From Morchella semilibera (Eukaryota; Ascomycota; Pezizomycetes; Pezizales; Morchellaceae), in contig WBVU01000004.1 in assembly GCA_009192285.1 (NCBI GenBank), forward strand, positions 558,001 to 622,000: a stretch of DNA of 64,000 bases, given 5' to 3'. The position numbers and the translations under genes were made by a program. The notes under the pieces are model-generated. The model ran no database searches. It saw nothing but the letters and a program-made list of their open reading frames with translations, and had not been told where the DNA came from. Shown here in pieces: positions 11,801 to 24,592 of this stretch. Numbering within the stretch: the stretch's first letter is position 1; the number at the start of each line of letters is the position of its first letter.

Positions 11801-13139
11801 CTTTGCATGATGTCAGCGGTAGACTTGCTGGATCTGGATAGGCATATCTCACATTTACAAGTATATCCGAGTATCTGTCTCTTTGTTGAAGCAGTAAGGA
11901 GTTTGTCGAACCAACGATATAAGATTTTGTGCCAAAATCCGCAAGGATATCAAGCTGCTGCAAGGGGGTATATGGTCCAAATAAAGCCCCCTTTCCGAAA
12001 ATTTGGAGGGGGAAGCCCATAAATCTCAGAACTTAAAAAATTAGATTGTCCCAGTCAATAAGTCGTCATCGATAGCGAATTAAGAAACTCACGAGATTGC
12101 CTATCGCTAGTCTTGACAGACGTTGGCTTTCTTAGCTTAGACTCATAGCTATTCAGATCAGGATCGCTGCAATCTTCAAGGTTTCGCAGCAACCCCGGGA
12201 TAAGCGAAAGGAGAGAGAACTGCGTCATGCAAAGCCTTTCGCACCGCGAACCAAAAAACAGCATCTGCGGGTATTAGTTTTGGCCCTGTTTGTATCATGA
12301 GGGATATTGCATGGTACAACCTTAGGCTGTAAAAGAGCACATTTGAATAGCACTAGCGTCTGGTGCCGGAATTCGTAAACCAATTCACGAAGCGACAAGC
12401 CTATCATGTTAGCTCTTCCATGTTAATTGGGAAAGGTCCTTGCTAGCTTACCAACATACTGCTCGCGCCCATGTTCAATGTCTTTGAAAGCTTTTTTCAA
12501 GCTCTCTTGAAATTTCTATATCCCCAAAGCTTAGAAGGTTTAACCCAACAAAATCATGAAGCTTAGGGAAAGTAGCTTGCCGTTATAATATCCAAGTCCT
12601 CAAAGTTCCTAAGATTATTTATGTGAGTAGGAGTTGTACAAAATTGCCCCAGGAGCTTTGGTACCTTTGTGCGAACCAAGCTGTCGTTACGGCTGAGAGC
12701 TGTTGCTTTAAATGACCAAAGAAAAAGGTTGGACTATTCGCGATAACGACTACAGCCTTCTGAACCGTGGAACGCGTGACATCTGCAGGTCTGTCTATGA
12801 GTTCATTCGAGTCCAGCTGTCTAGTGCAGGATATCCCGAACAAAGTTGATGGCCCTGAGGCTGTTTCGTGCTTCAGAGTGAAGTACGAAAAGTCTTCTTC
12901 TGCGAAATGGGCTCCATCGGCGAGCGCCAGAAAAGGGAGCAGCGGCCATTCTGATATGTGATCTTCGTTATCAACCCCAATCCAATGCTCAACCTCAGGT
13001 CCCCTAAACGTGTTTTGTTAGTTCAGCTATGCTGTAGACTTCGTTTGGTGGGCCGGCCGGAAAAGGGGTCAGGGAAAAACCTCGCGTGGTGAAACCCGAT
13101 TATCGACACAACCGGGGTATATGGGGTCGTTTTGTTCAT
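8858..13139 (-). CDS. AVL9: Late secretory pathway protein Avl9 (apparent frameshift)
   Basis: Predicted exons (- strand): 13139-13081, 13003-12665, 12608-12581, 12515-12452, 12400-12321, 12264-12093, 12031-11853, 11800-11518, 11464-11375, 11334-11232, 11182-8858. Avl9 is a DENN-related protein acting in exit of cargo from the Golgi to the plasma membrane. Conserved landmarks include IIGFHHAR at the start, DRPADVTRSTVQKAVV-like RPADVTRSTVQKAVVVI, LLQPKMLFFGSRCERL, GPYTPLQQLDIL, SYIVGSTNSLLLQQRDRYSD, AADRRWIDALV, RLQFEEY and GGLTMEDVQRR. About 574 residues precede the motif FSSWAAW, where the frame breaks: a single base seems missing at 10852-10853, after which a 665-codon frame continues. That tail is proline- and acid-rich and ends in nine 21-residue repeats. 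Intron 3 uses a GC donor. If the break is real, the protein ends soon after FSSWAAW. The family call is strong; continuity across the break is inference. Confidence 0.85.
9006..9559 (-). repeat. 63-bp tandem repeats coding the Avl9 C-terminus
   Basis: Nine head-to-tail units begin at about 9006, 9069, 9132, 9195, 9252, 9315, 9378, 9441 and 9504. All are 63 bp except the fourth (57 bp), so the frame is kept. The best conserved encoded unit reads EPVLRPIRHARTESGSM and variants, each carrying a basic R-x-x-S/T site typical of AGC-type kinases. The outer units are more degenerate. Confidence 0.8.
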
Positions 13140-13874
13140 GAGATGAATTCTATAATAGTGGGTCTCTTGAAAGTATTGCTAGGGAAATTCAGCGACCTGA
13201 CGATTTGAGCAGGGAGGGTTCTACAGGGTTAGCTGAAGTGAGAAGGATGGAAGCTGTACATGGCAGGGTATTCTACGTCATGAGAGGGATTGTGATTATC
13301 CCAGGGCACGGGCCATCGGCCACGAGAGGCTGCAGAGCCACGAACTGCCTACAAGCCACGAGGCATGTCAGGGCACCGGAACTATGTAGGTACATCGTAC
13401 ATATAGGTACCTACATGTACTCCATGAGTCTATTTCTGAGTAGTTTCTAAACTCCTCTAGATCACAGTGATAATATAAACAACATGCAAAAAGAGCTCCC
13501 TGCAGAGTATTTTTCGTACATCTTCTTTATTCGGTTGTGCGCTATGTATATTACCAATTCGCCGTCCCTCTACCCTAGAGCGCATATGTTTTTTTAGCCC
13601 TCTCCATTTCTCGTCCAGACGTGAATTATTTCATAATTTCATTCATGCATATTACTATGCCGCCTTCTCTCCCTTAACTGACATTCCCCTGGAATGCCAC
13701 AACATAACCTACCAAGAAAACAACAGAATGATTGAATTGCACGCAAGAAGCATTGTAAGCGCCAAGAAGGTATAAAGTTAAAGTCCAAGCAGAGATACAA
13801 GTTTGTATCATGCATCGTAACATTAAACTGCTTCAAAAAAAAAAGGGGGGGGGGGGCTGGCCACGGTAGTTTGC
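13140..13874. other. Intergenic between avl9 and hog1
   Basis: About 735 nt between the avl9 start and the hog1 stop. It contains TACATGTA at 13422 and an A10G12 tract at 13835-13856, directly next to the last hog1 exon and probably within its 3' UTR. No gene seen. Confidence 0.6.
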
Positions 13875-15399
<1,525 letters not shown>

Positions 15400-17522
15400 G
15401 TTGAAAGCCGGTCAATCAATCGATAGAGAGTAAATTGTCGAGAAGAGCAGATGTTGACAAAAGCAAGAGGTGGTATGTAGTCTGGTCGTTCTGGAAGAGC
15501 AAGATAGCGGCGAAAGACGAATACCTATGTGGGTGAATTTCACGAAACTGATGACACGGAGGGGGGATGCGGCGAGGCGTCAAACTAAATAGTAGCCGCG
15601 TTTTCGTCGGATAGGGACAGATCAACCAAAGAACCAAATGCACTCTAGGGTTAAATAACCATCGCAGAAAACCAAGATTTTCAGGGCTCTGTGGAACGAA
15701 ATATGTCTTCCAGACAGAAATGGGACAGCAAGGCGAATCCCCTTGAATTGTATGAGTTTGCAGGGCGTCGCGTTCGCCTGGGCCTCTTTGGTGAAGAACG
15801 GCTTCTTTCCTTGGAGATCCTCTCGCTCCTGACGATGAAATCACTGTGCAGCAGCAACAGGCGCGGGGTGAGAGCGGGGCTGATATCGGGCACCCCCAAG
15901 ATATCGGGCACCCCCAACCAGAGCAACCTCGCACTCCACCTATTGCTGTCCGTGTTTCTACCTGCTTTTATTTCTGTGGCGCAGACCCCAATTCTTTCAC
16001 CCTTAATAATTTTTTCAGAAAATGTATCTTTTACTTCTACATTCTCTAACTTCTCAACGGCTCTGCAAATGTAGCAGGATCACGGCACCAGCCTCGTGAG
16101 TGGCATGAAAGATAATTGGCCGGATCAAACTACCGGTTTCCAAGTATTCATGAGTGGACTGCACAAGCAAAGGGACAAGGGCACTGCCCAGATTCCGTTT
16201 CCGCACAAACCTGATGGAAGCCAGCGTCAGCCACAACCATCATTTACAAAATCCTGGTCAAGCCAAGAACTAATTTTCGGGTTAGTGCCTGGTCCCTATG
16301 TACCTTTTTTTAGACCCGGGAATTTCAGAGGTACCGTCTCCCTCCGCTATAGCGAACCTGCATATTCCAAAAAAAATTCCGCCCGATACAGTAGATTACC
16401 CAGTAGGTACAGCAGTGAAATTGAAATTCAGATCACCAGAAACTGTTCGTAATAGCAGGTCTGTGGCTGACTTACCCCTACACCCGTAGCACTTTATAAT
16501 TACAAGTTCATCGTGTTATAAGCTTAGATCAGTAGCTAAAGCTTCAGGATTAGTTTTTCCCCATCGATTTATCGGTTTCCTGCCCCCGAACCCTGGTCGG
16601 AGTTGTAGCTTTATCGTGTGATACAACCAACAAGCGTCACAGGAGTAGAGTGAAAACATGGAATATGCTCGACCCCTTGAAACCACAGTAATACTCTGAC
16701 TTCGGGCTTCAGACTTCCCATACAAAGATTCGCACAAACCTCAAATATAGTTCCTCCCTTTTCCTTCACGCTGAGAAGTGTCTTGATCCCCATACTTTCC
16801 TCGAGGAGGCATATGGTTAGTAGGGGGCTTCGAGGGGGCGAGGTTGTGATTCACACGGAATTAATAACCGGTCTCTCTCCAGCACCTAGCATCAGGCTTT
16901 GATAAACCACAACCGTTGCATTAGTTTACTGCAGATGACTGGTGTAGTATCGATTTGAAAATGAAAACTACTCTATGAGGTTTGTATAATTCACATCCTT
17001 GATAAGTGTCACTAAATTGCAGTTCTTGGGAGCTCCGTGCAATCCGATCTGAGCATGCATGGGATTAGCGAAGTTTAAAGGACGGACCCCATGGCCGGTT
17101 CTCACTCAGGTCGCCAGATTATTATAATCGACATTGCTCAGGAAATATTTCCCGATATTTCTGCATCGAAATCATAAGTATAAAAGAAGCTTTATCTGTC
17201 ATGAGGTACATGTACTTACCATATTTTGGGTCTGTAGACATCAATGGCGGGGAAAAAGTGCCAAAACAAAATGCCATCGGAAAAAGAGAAGCCCAGTCCA
17301 GCTGCAGGCGTGGAAGCATTTAAATAAATGACGGGGCAAAAGTTCCTATGACCGAATTTGTAAAGGTGACCATGGAGGTCCCTAGAAAACGCGCCTGACG
17401 TCATAAATTAAGCCCGCCAATAGGTACCGGGTCCGATGGATTAGTAAGTAGGATTCCGTACCATTCCGGTTCTGGTGGCCTTCTTCGAACCCTGCCAAGG
17501 GCCGGGGAATCATGGGCAGAGC

Positions 17523-19139
17523 TACATGTAGATACTACATGTAGCTCTGGATATTAAAATAAGGCAAGTGGGACTCCTTTGCATCGTGTAGGTACAGCGT
17601 GTAGTAAAATTACGGGAAGAGTCCAATCAGCCATTCGAACCCTGTTTTGGGACCTGTTTCTCCGAAATTTCGAATCTTCTTAGCCCCGATACAATATAAA
17701 CTACATGTATGTGCGTGTATTTATAATGTAAGCACCTGTATATGTGTAGTTCAAGAGCACGGTACTAGTGCAGACTCTTCCAAAATACAGTACAAAAAAA
17801 CGGGATGAAATCACCAATATAAGAGTTGAAGAATTTCGAATTAAACCAGGGATACAATATCAGTATCGCAATACTGCTTCATGCGGAGTACGTTGTACAT
17901 GTATGTCTACTCTATAGGGTAAGTCTATACATATACATGTAGACAGTGGCCATGGTGTAACTGTAGGTACATGTACTCTGGGGGTCCTCAAAATGATGCA
18001 ACGGCGAAATTTTCCCACCATGCCTAAAGTTGGGAAATAATTTCTATAGATCGAATTGCATCAGGTAAGAGCTATATAACAAAAAGTACATGAAAACAAG
18101 AATTCAAAGATTGACTGGGTCTAGCTTTGATGGTGGTCGCGACACCAGAGTACTGAGCCCGTTGCATCACTTTAAGGACCGGGGTATGTACCTACATGAC
18201 TACATGTACATATAGGGCTCACTGCAATAATACATGTAAGACTACAGACTTACCCCTACAACCGTAGTACATGTATGTTTCGAATTACAATATGTATTAC
18301 ATGAGGAGAATGCCCAAACAAAAAACCACCTATAAGACCGTATGGACGCGCCGGGTACACTTAAGTACAACCAGATAGGTATCAAGACTCTTGCTGGAGT
18401 AAGAACGTATTAGTGGTGTTCGTGTATTCTGACTTACGGATTTAAGACTTATAATAAGCATTATAATTATATAGAGTAAAGGACCAATCTACGCAGCTTG
18501 AGAAGCTTTATCTGACCTTTGAAAGCGGCAGGGGCTGTGCTGACTGGTCGTAAGGTGGCCTGTGAAGTAAGAAAGTGGCCATTAGGAAGTCCAGCACCGA
18601 ATGGCGACATACCCAGGAGATTTCTCGGGAATCGAGAATCGCGATACCGGGGCATCTGGCACATGGTTCAATAGATTAGTTGCGGTGGTTACCGATATAC
18701 TCGCGTCTCGCGTGGAAAGTTCCTTGGCACGCGATTTGGGCCTCGACTACTGCTGGCGTCTTGGGGGAGGTTACATGTAATTCTCTACATGCACTTACAG
18801 TGCCTATATGTTCATTTCTCTACCGGATAACGACTGATAATCCGCCTATTGAGGTTCAACGTGCAACTAACCAATTCAAAGATTTAAAAGGCGAAGTAAA
18901 TGTATGTCGTGCAGTTATATGCTTACATCATGGATAGAGTTACATGTACTGTCGTCCACTGGGTGTTGACGGACACTGGACCGTGTCAATGACAAAAGAG
19001 AGACACCCAGTACCCGTCAATACCCCGTGAACGACAGTAGAACTTGAACCTCAGAGGTACATCGTTTTATGTAAAGTAAGCTCTCCGTCACCTGTTCAAA
19101 ACTGAGTTTTTCGAGATACATGTAAGTACTCTACATGTA
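17523..19139. repeat. Dense cluster of the palindrome TACATGTA
   Basis: Thirteen exact copies occur at 17523, 17536, 17702, 17896, 17934, 17968, 18201, 18231, 18268, 18772, 18941, 19117 and 19132. Some are paired within 13-35 nt. By chance an 8-mer is expected about once in a window this long. The function is unknown; a protein-binding site or a fossil of a repeat family are both possible. Confidence 0.8.
18947..19040. repeat. Imperfect inverted repeat
   Basis: A left arm beginning TACTGTCGTCCACTGGGTGT at 18947 pairs with a right arm ending near 19040 whose reverse complement begins TACTGTCGTTCACGGGGTAT. The arms are about 35-38 nt and roughly 80% complementary, with a loop of about 20 nt. 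A TACATGTA copy overlaps the left edge. It is compatible with a small hairpin element or MITE fragment. Confidence 0.5.
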
Positions 19140-21454
19140 GTAATGGGACACCCTTTTTACCATCTGACCAGAGTGCCTAAGTTTACTGTGCATGCAAGGT
19201 TAAGATGACCATCATCAAGCAGTTGAATTTAGGCTAGATGCCTAGAGCAGCATAAAAATGGTCTTTGCACACCTGAAATTTATAAATGTGGGTCTAGAAG
19301 CTAAGAGCCTCCAGCCCTTCTCTGATCCTAGGGAATTCCTTAACATTAAGTAGGTGAAAACGCCTCTGCGAAAAAAAAAGCTACTTTTATGGGAAACAGC
19401 AGAGACTGTCGATGTCGGTGTACGGCGCGAAGATGGCTGTTAATGTGTGTCGATGTCGATCTTTCCCTTTGTTATCACACCCAGCTCCAGGGGCTGGCCG
19501 GCTGGTCCTTGCGCAGACCAGACCGAGATACACAAATGAGATTGACTATCCCATGTACCTTTATGTACCTATAGTGGCCTGCTCCTGCTAGGTATCTAGT
19601 CTAAGATACATCTTAGTATACTTTGTGAGTACCCGTGGTACCTACAGGAGGTAACTGCCTCAGCACCTTATCCTTGAACTAGTCAAGTGCTTACAAGTAC
19701 CGCGTATTTGAGTCGTTGAGCTATTGAAAACAAAACTTGAGGCTGAGGAAGTGTGGGTTGTGCTGGAGAGACAGTGAGCATTTTGCTCGACTCAGAAAAT
19801 AGCTGTATGTCCCGGGGGATGCATTTTTTTTTGTTTGGTTGTCTACATTTACTGACTCTGCTTGACACGAGCAGTGAGTGACTGTGCATGTGTTTCTATC
19901 ATTCACTCACTTTATATCCCCATTCTCCGTTTCCTCCCTTTTCCTATTCTCTTCCCCTCCGTGTTCCTGGGCATCTCGCCCCGTCGCCCCGCCCCTCCCC
20001 CCACAGTTTTTACAGTTGACCAAATCAAGCAAGAGCACCATTATTATTATACCTATTATTATTGTACAGTGTAGGTACCGGTAAAATCGACTTTCACGCA
20101 ACCTAAACTCTACCTGCAACCCCCAGGACCTTGCCGAGAGCCTCCCAAACCTCAACCTCGTCACGACTACAACATCCTTCGTATTGAAACCTAGTTCCGT
20201 GCTCACTTTGCAGTGAACACCCCTTCCCTAACTAAAGCCCACGACATCCGCCGTCATATCCACCTCTCTCCCCCCCCCCTCCCGTCATCACTCAGCGACC
20301 GGGCTGATCTGAAAGAGTGAGTAAGTGACCGAGTGAGTTATCGGTGAGGAGTAAGCAAGTGATTGGTTGAGTGACTGAGTGACTTTGAGTACACTAGAGG
20401 GTGATCTTCCTCCACTCTTCTTGCTCCTGCTCCTGTTGCCTAGACCCCTTGCCTTTCCCTTTCTTCTCCCCTCCAGCTCTCCCATCCATCACCCACACTC
20501 GTACTCGTCCACCTATTAGCCAGCAACGGCGGCATCGCAAGCAATTCGAATCCAATCGAATTCTCCGCGCCGCCCGCCGTCTGGCACCCACACCACCTAA
20601 CCTTTCAGCCCTGCGACTTGCCAACCACAGTCGATATCCCTCGCTTGTCGTTATTCACAGCATAGGGCGCACAGACTCCTCCGCACGCCGAAAACCTCGC
20701 GGCTGACTATCAACCTTACACCTCGCACTTTACTTATTGATTACCAGCCTGCCCCTATCCTCCCTTCGTGTGGTGTTAGTGTCGATCGTGGATGGTCTTG
20801 AGTCTTCCGGCAATCACCTTCGACAACTGTTGTTGGGCGGGAAAACATCGAGATAGGACGACACGACTGGATTCACTCGGACATTTACAGCGCATCCCTG
20901 CTAACTCAGAACAAAACTCCGAATCACGCCGTGGACCCAGGCTTTGCTCAAACATCGACCCTTCTTCTCCTCTCATCAACTGGCCTTGTTTCACCGACAT
21001 CTACTAACAACGCTCAACCGCGTTTCTATACCCAGCGAGTATTCATCATCTACAGCCCGGTATTTGGCTTCACCTCCACAACCGCAACGAAATATACAAC
21101 TCTCGTTTCCGGCCGGTCAGCTCGATATCACTTCAACAAACTTTGTTTCCTAGTGCTGTGGGGGAGGTTTGCTGAACATCAGCTCGCGGTTTACTGTGGG
21201 GGCTTCGTATCGGAATCATCTTTCCTGTCAACTTCTTTTCGGCCCTCGGCTCTCCTCCGGCTGGACCGTGTTATCAATAATCGCTATCACTTTTAAATCG
21301 ATATCATTTTTGCTATTACTACGACATAATTTCACGACCCCAAACAACCTTATTTAATATAGTTTACACGACTTAACTCTACTTCAGTTGTGTACCAAGC
21401 GCTTGTGCTATTCATATTTTAGCATTTAATACTGTCCCTATAATCCATATAACG

Positions 21455-22861
21455 ATGGGCATGTGTTTTTCGAGTGAAAGCGACGAAAGTCGTGTCAGCG
21501 CTCAGATTGATAAGAAGATTGAAGAGGATTCACGGAGGTTAAGGAGGGAATGCAAGATTCTTTTGCTAGGTAATTGTTGATGGATATATCTATTTTGGAA
21601 TTCCTTCTAACATTGTTCCTAGGCTCTGGTGAGAGTGGGAAGTCTACGATCGTCAAACAGATGAAGATTATCCATCAGAATGGCTACACCCTTGAAGAGC
21701 TTGCAATGTATCGCCTAACGATATATAAAAATCTGGTTGACTGTGCGAAAGCTTTGGTGATGGCTTTACGACAATTTGAAATAGAACCCGAATCGTCTAC
21801 TAATAAGGTAGGGTTGTGGTCCTCACCTTGAAGTGAAAAAGTGCTGATTATTTTTGACTAGGAGTACGCCGATTTTATTGTCGAGTTCCAAGTTGACCCC
21901 GATCCAAATACCCCCCTAGATCCTAGGCTTGCTGCTGCTGTTGTTTCACTATGGAAAGACCCTTGCATACCCAAGGTAATGGCACATCAGAACGAGTTCT
22001 ACCTAATGGATTCTGCACCCTAGTAGGTCACAATCTTTATTCCTTATTGGCATCAAAATTGGTACTTACCCGGATTTATTAGCTTCTTTGAAGAGGCACT
22101 TAGAATAGGTCACAGAGACTACATACCCACAGAACCGGATGTGCTGCGGGCACGAACTAAAACAACCGGTATCTATGAGACCAGGTTTTCGATGGGTCAA
22201 TTAAGCATCCAGTAAGACAACTCATAACTGTCACCCAAATAAGTTGAACCATAAAGCTAATCGTCTCTTGCAGCATGTTTGATGTCGGTGGTCAACGAAG
22301 TGAGCGGAAAAAAATGGATACATTGCTTTGAAACTGTCACATCAATCATTTTTTGCGTTGCACTGAGTGAGTACGATCAAGTTTTGCTGGAGGAATCGAA
22401 CCAGGTAAAATACCAGCATCGTGAATTCAATGAACACCCACAAGCGTTCTAACTACATACAGAACCGGATGATGGAAAGTTTAGTTCTCTTTGACTCCGT
22501 TGTGAATAGTCGATGGTTTGTCCGCACAAGCATCATCCTATTCCTCAACAAGGTAGACTTGTTCAAGCAAAAGCTAGCTCGGAGTCCGCTTTCAAATTAC
22601 TTTCCCGATTACTCTGGAGGCAACGATGTGACTAGAGCCGCCAAATATCTACTTTGGCGATTTAACCAAGTCAACCGCGCCCATCTCAATTTATATCCTC
22701 AGTACGAGCCATCTTCTCCCGTTTTAGATATGGCTAATTTGCTAATACAGAGAGTATGCAGCCTTACCCAAGCAACCGATACATCAAATATCCGTTTAGT
22801 ATTTGCTGCAGTCAAGGAGACGATATTACAGAACGCACTAAAGGAATCAGGCATATTATAA
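21455..22861 (+). CDS. G-protein alpha subunit, group III (GNA-3/GanB-like), apparent frameshift
   Basis: Predicted exons 21455-21569, 21623-21807, 21862-22022, 22083-22211, 22274-22404, 22463-22701 and 22762-22861; about 352 residues if one base is discounted. It would couple a carbon- or pheromone-sensing receptor to adenylate cyclase at the membrane. The N-terminus MGMCFSS gives myristoylation (G2) and palmitoylation (C4) sites. GSGESGKST is the P-loop, RARTKTTGI holds the switch I arginine, DVGGQ is switch II and FLNKVD is the guanine-specificity motif. [10 protein letters not shown] and the C-terminus KESGIL point to group III. Switch II is followed by an A7 run at 22308-22314 where the conserved RSERKKW needs A6; exon 5 is therefore 1 nt too long and the frame breaks. 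Exon 3 reads into TAG, but a donor at 22023 rescues it (Y split across the junction). The intron at 22702-22761 is 60 nt and stopless. Confidence 0.9.
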
Positions 22862-24592
22862 CCTGCATGCGCGATAGGTGGTGATCATTAATAAACCCGA
22901 TGATCCCTTGTACAAAATACTTTGCTTATTAGTTACCGGTATTGCTTTTATTTCTTTTGTTTTTGCTTTTCTGGCTTTTGTTTCGGCTTCTTACTTGAAA
23001 TCGACTGTTCCGGGTAGCGTGGGGATAGTTCAGTTTGAAAACGGGGAGGCATCGTGTCACATCTCGAAAAAAGGGATTGCTTTTATTTCCTTAAGGGCAT
23101 AGCTACTTTTTTGGAGGGGTAGCTGCTGAATTGCTTGGTCTCTCTCTATCTCATTTTTCTTTCTCTTTTCTTTCTTTCTTTCTCCCTTTCTTTTTTTCGG
23201 TATGGGTACAAAGCACGGGAGCATCTTGTGTGAATTGGTTCGCGTGGTTTGTCAAGCATCGGAGTTCAGGCGAGAGTCCTTCAACACTCGCAATTGTGTA
23301 TAGTCCTTTCGTAGTCTTTTTATTCCTTTCCCATGTTTCGTTTCTTGGCCCTCCTTCTTCTACTTATTGCTTTTATCCTTTCTTTTCACGTATAAGGGAT
23401 GATGGGTGTGAAGATGTAATTGGAACCGGTTACTTCGTCTCCCGATATTGCTTTCTCCGGTGCGGCAATTGTGCGTGTTATCTTGCGTCGTCATGAATTA
23501 TCTTTCGCCTTTCATCAAATATCGCGGCAGAGGGGGGGGGGGGGGGGAGGGGAGGGGTGTATCTTCTCCTAATCCATTTTTCCGCTGCCAGGATTACATA
23601 GAATTATGCTTGGGCAGATCCCGCACTGCCGATACACCGAAAAGATTGGGGGAGGAAATATTTTTTCGAAAGGTGGGATTTGCAGCTCTTGTATGCAGAC
23701 ATGGAGGCAGAATCGATGGCATGGGCATAGAGTGCGATGCTGTTTCCTTATTCTTCCGATGCAATTTTTTTTTCCCTTCCCGTTGCAGTTGGAATAACTA
23801 CATGTAGACTCCACGGGGGTGCATGTGGTCAATCTTAAATATACGCCGAAGTGATGTATGATACGCAGGAAGTTGATCGACTACCCCCCTTAGTTTCCAT
23901 ACAAAACCTTGGAATTGCCCATACGGTCTATACCCCCGTGTTGACCACACCCCGTGAGGTTGTCTACGTGGTGGTGGGTGCAGAATATCGATATGACAGC
24001 TTTCTATAGGAGTCGGTATGTAACAGATTCTGACCCCTCTTGCACTGTGTTACCCCGCGTATTATTTTAGGTTGTGTACTTTGCTTGTGCAGTCCTTATC
24101 GCTAGTAAACGTATCAAGTGCCTTGATTTCTCTTTTTGGGTCCACTACCCCACCGGTTGTTTATGCTCAAGGTTGTTTCCACCCCACCAGTACTGCACCC
24201 CACCATCTCCATCGACACAACACATACGATGTTGCTTGCTTTTGAGATCGGTCTGAGTTTTACGTGCTGGAGTGTCGATATGGTTCGGTCTCTTCCCCTC
24301 ACTCGGTGGTGGGGGAGGCTTGGAAATGTTGTCCGTGCAGAGATCAACTTATAGTACTCTAGCTTTAGCCAACAAATAGGACATGAATAAAGCTGCTACC
24401 CGTTCCACTCGCGTTATAGTCCAACTCTCTCTTTGTCCCCTCTTCTGAGCCAGGCCCTTCTCCTCAGCCATTACTTATAGAGTTGGTCATTCCATCCCTC
24501 CTTTTACCATCACCCACCACCCATCACCCATCTTTCATCAGTCTTCTACTCATTGCTTTGTAATTTTACCTTCGTAGTTGAAGCAATTGAAA
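22862..24592. other. Intergenic, G-alpha 3' region and glycogen phosphorylase promoter
   Basis: About 1.7 kb. It is T/C-rich on the + strand, with a G15 tract at about 23533-23547 and TACATGTA at 23799. The last 200 nt before 24593 are CT-rich (CATCACCCACCACCC-like), typical of a fungal core promoter and 5' UTR. No gene seen; open frames here are low-complexity translations. Confidence 0.55.

Larger units (their letters stand above)
15400..21454. other. Long gene-poor region upstream of hog1 and G-alpha
   Basis: About 6 kb without a gene I can support. An 18-bp unit, GATATCGGGCACCCCCAA, is repeated twice in tandem at 15882-15917. Positions 17.5-19.15 kb hold 13 TACATGTA palindromes and an imperfect inverted repeat (18947-19040). 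From about 19.9 kb to the G-alpha start the + strand becomes pyrimidine-rich (CT runs, a C10 tract at 20270-20279) and lacks TACATGTA, as expected of a promoter plus a long 5' leader. Small frames such as 20792-21007 (+) could be upstream ORFs. tRNA-like TTCGAA patches near 17470 and 17635 do not fold into a tRNA. Confidence 0.55.

Noticed and set aside
17470-17660. TTCGAACCC patches resembling a tRNA B-box on the - strand
   Set aside because: No acceptor stem, D-arm or anticodon arm can be formed around them.
20401-20706. 101-codon Ser/Pro/Cys-rich + strand frame before G-alpha
   Set aside because: Non-ATG start and composition expected from translating a CT-rich leader.
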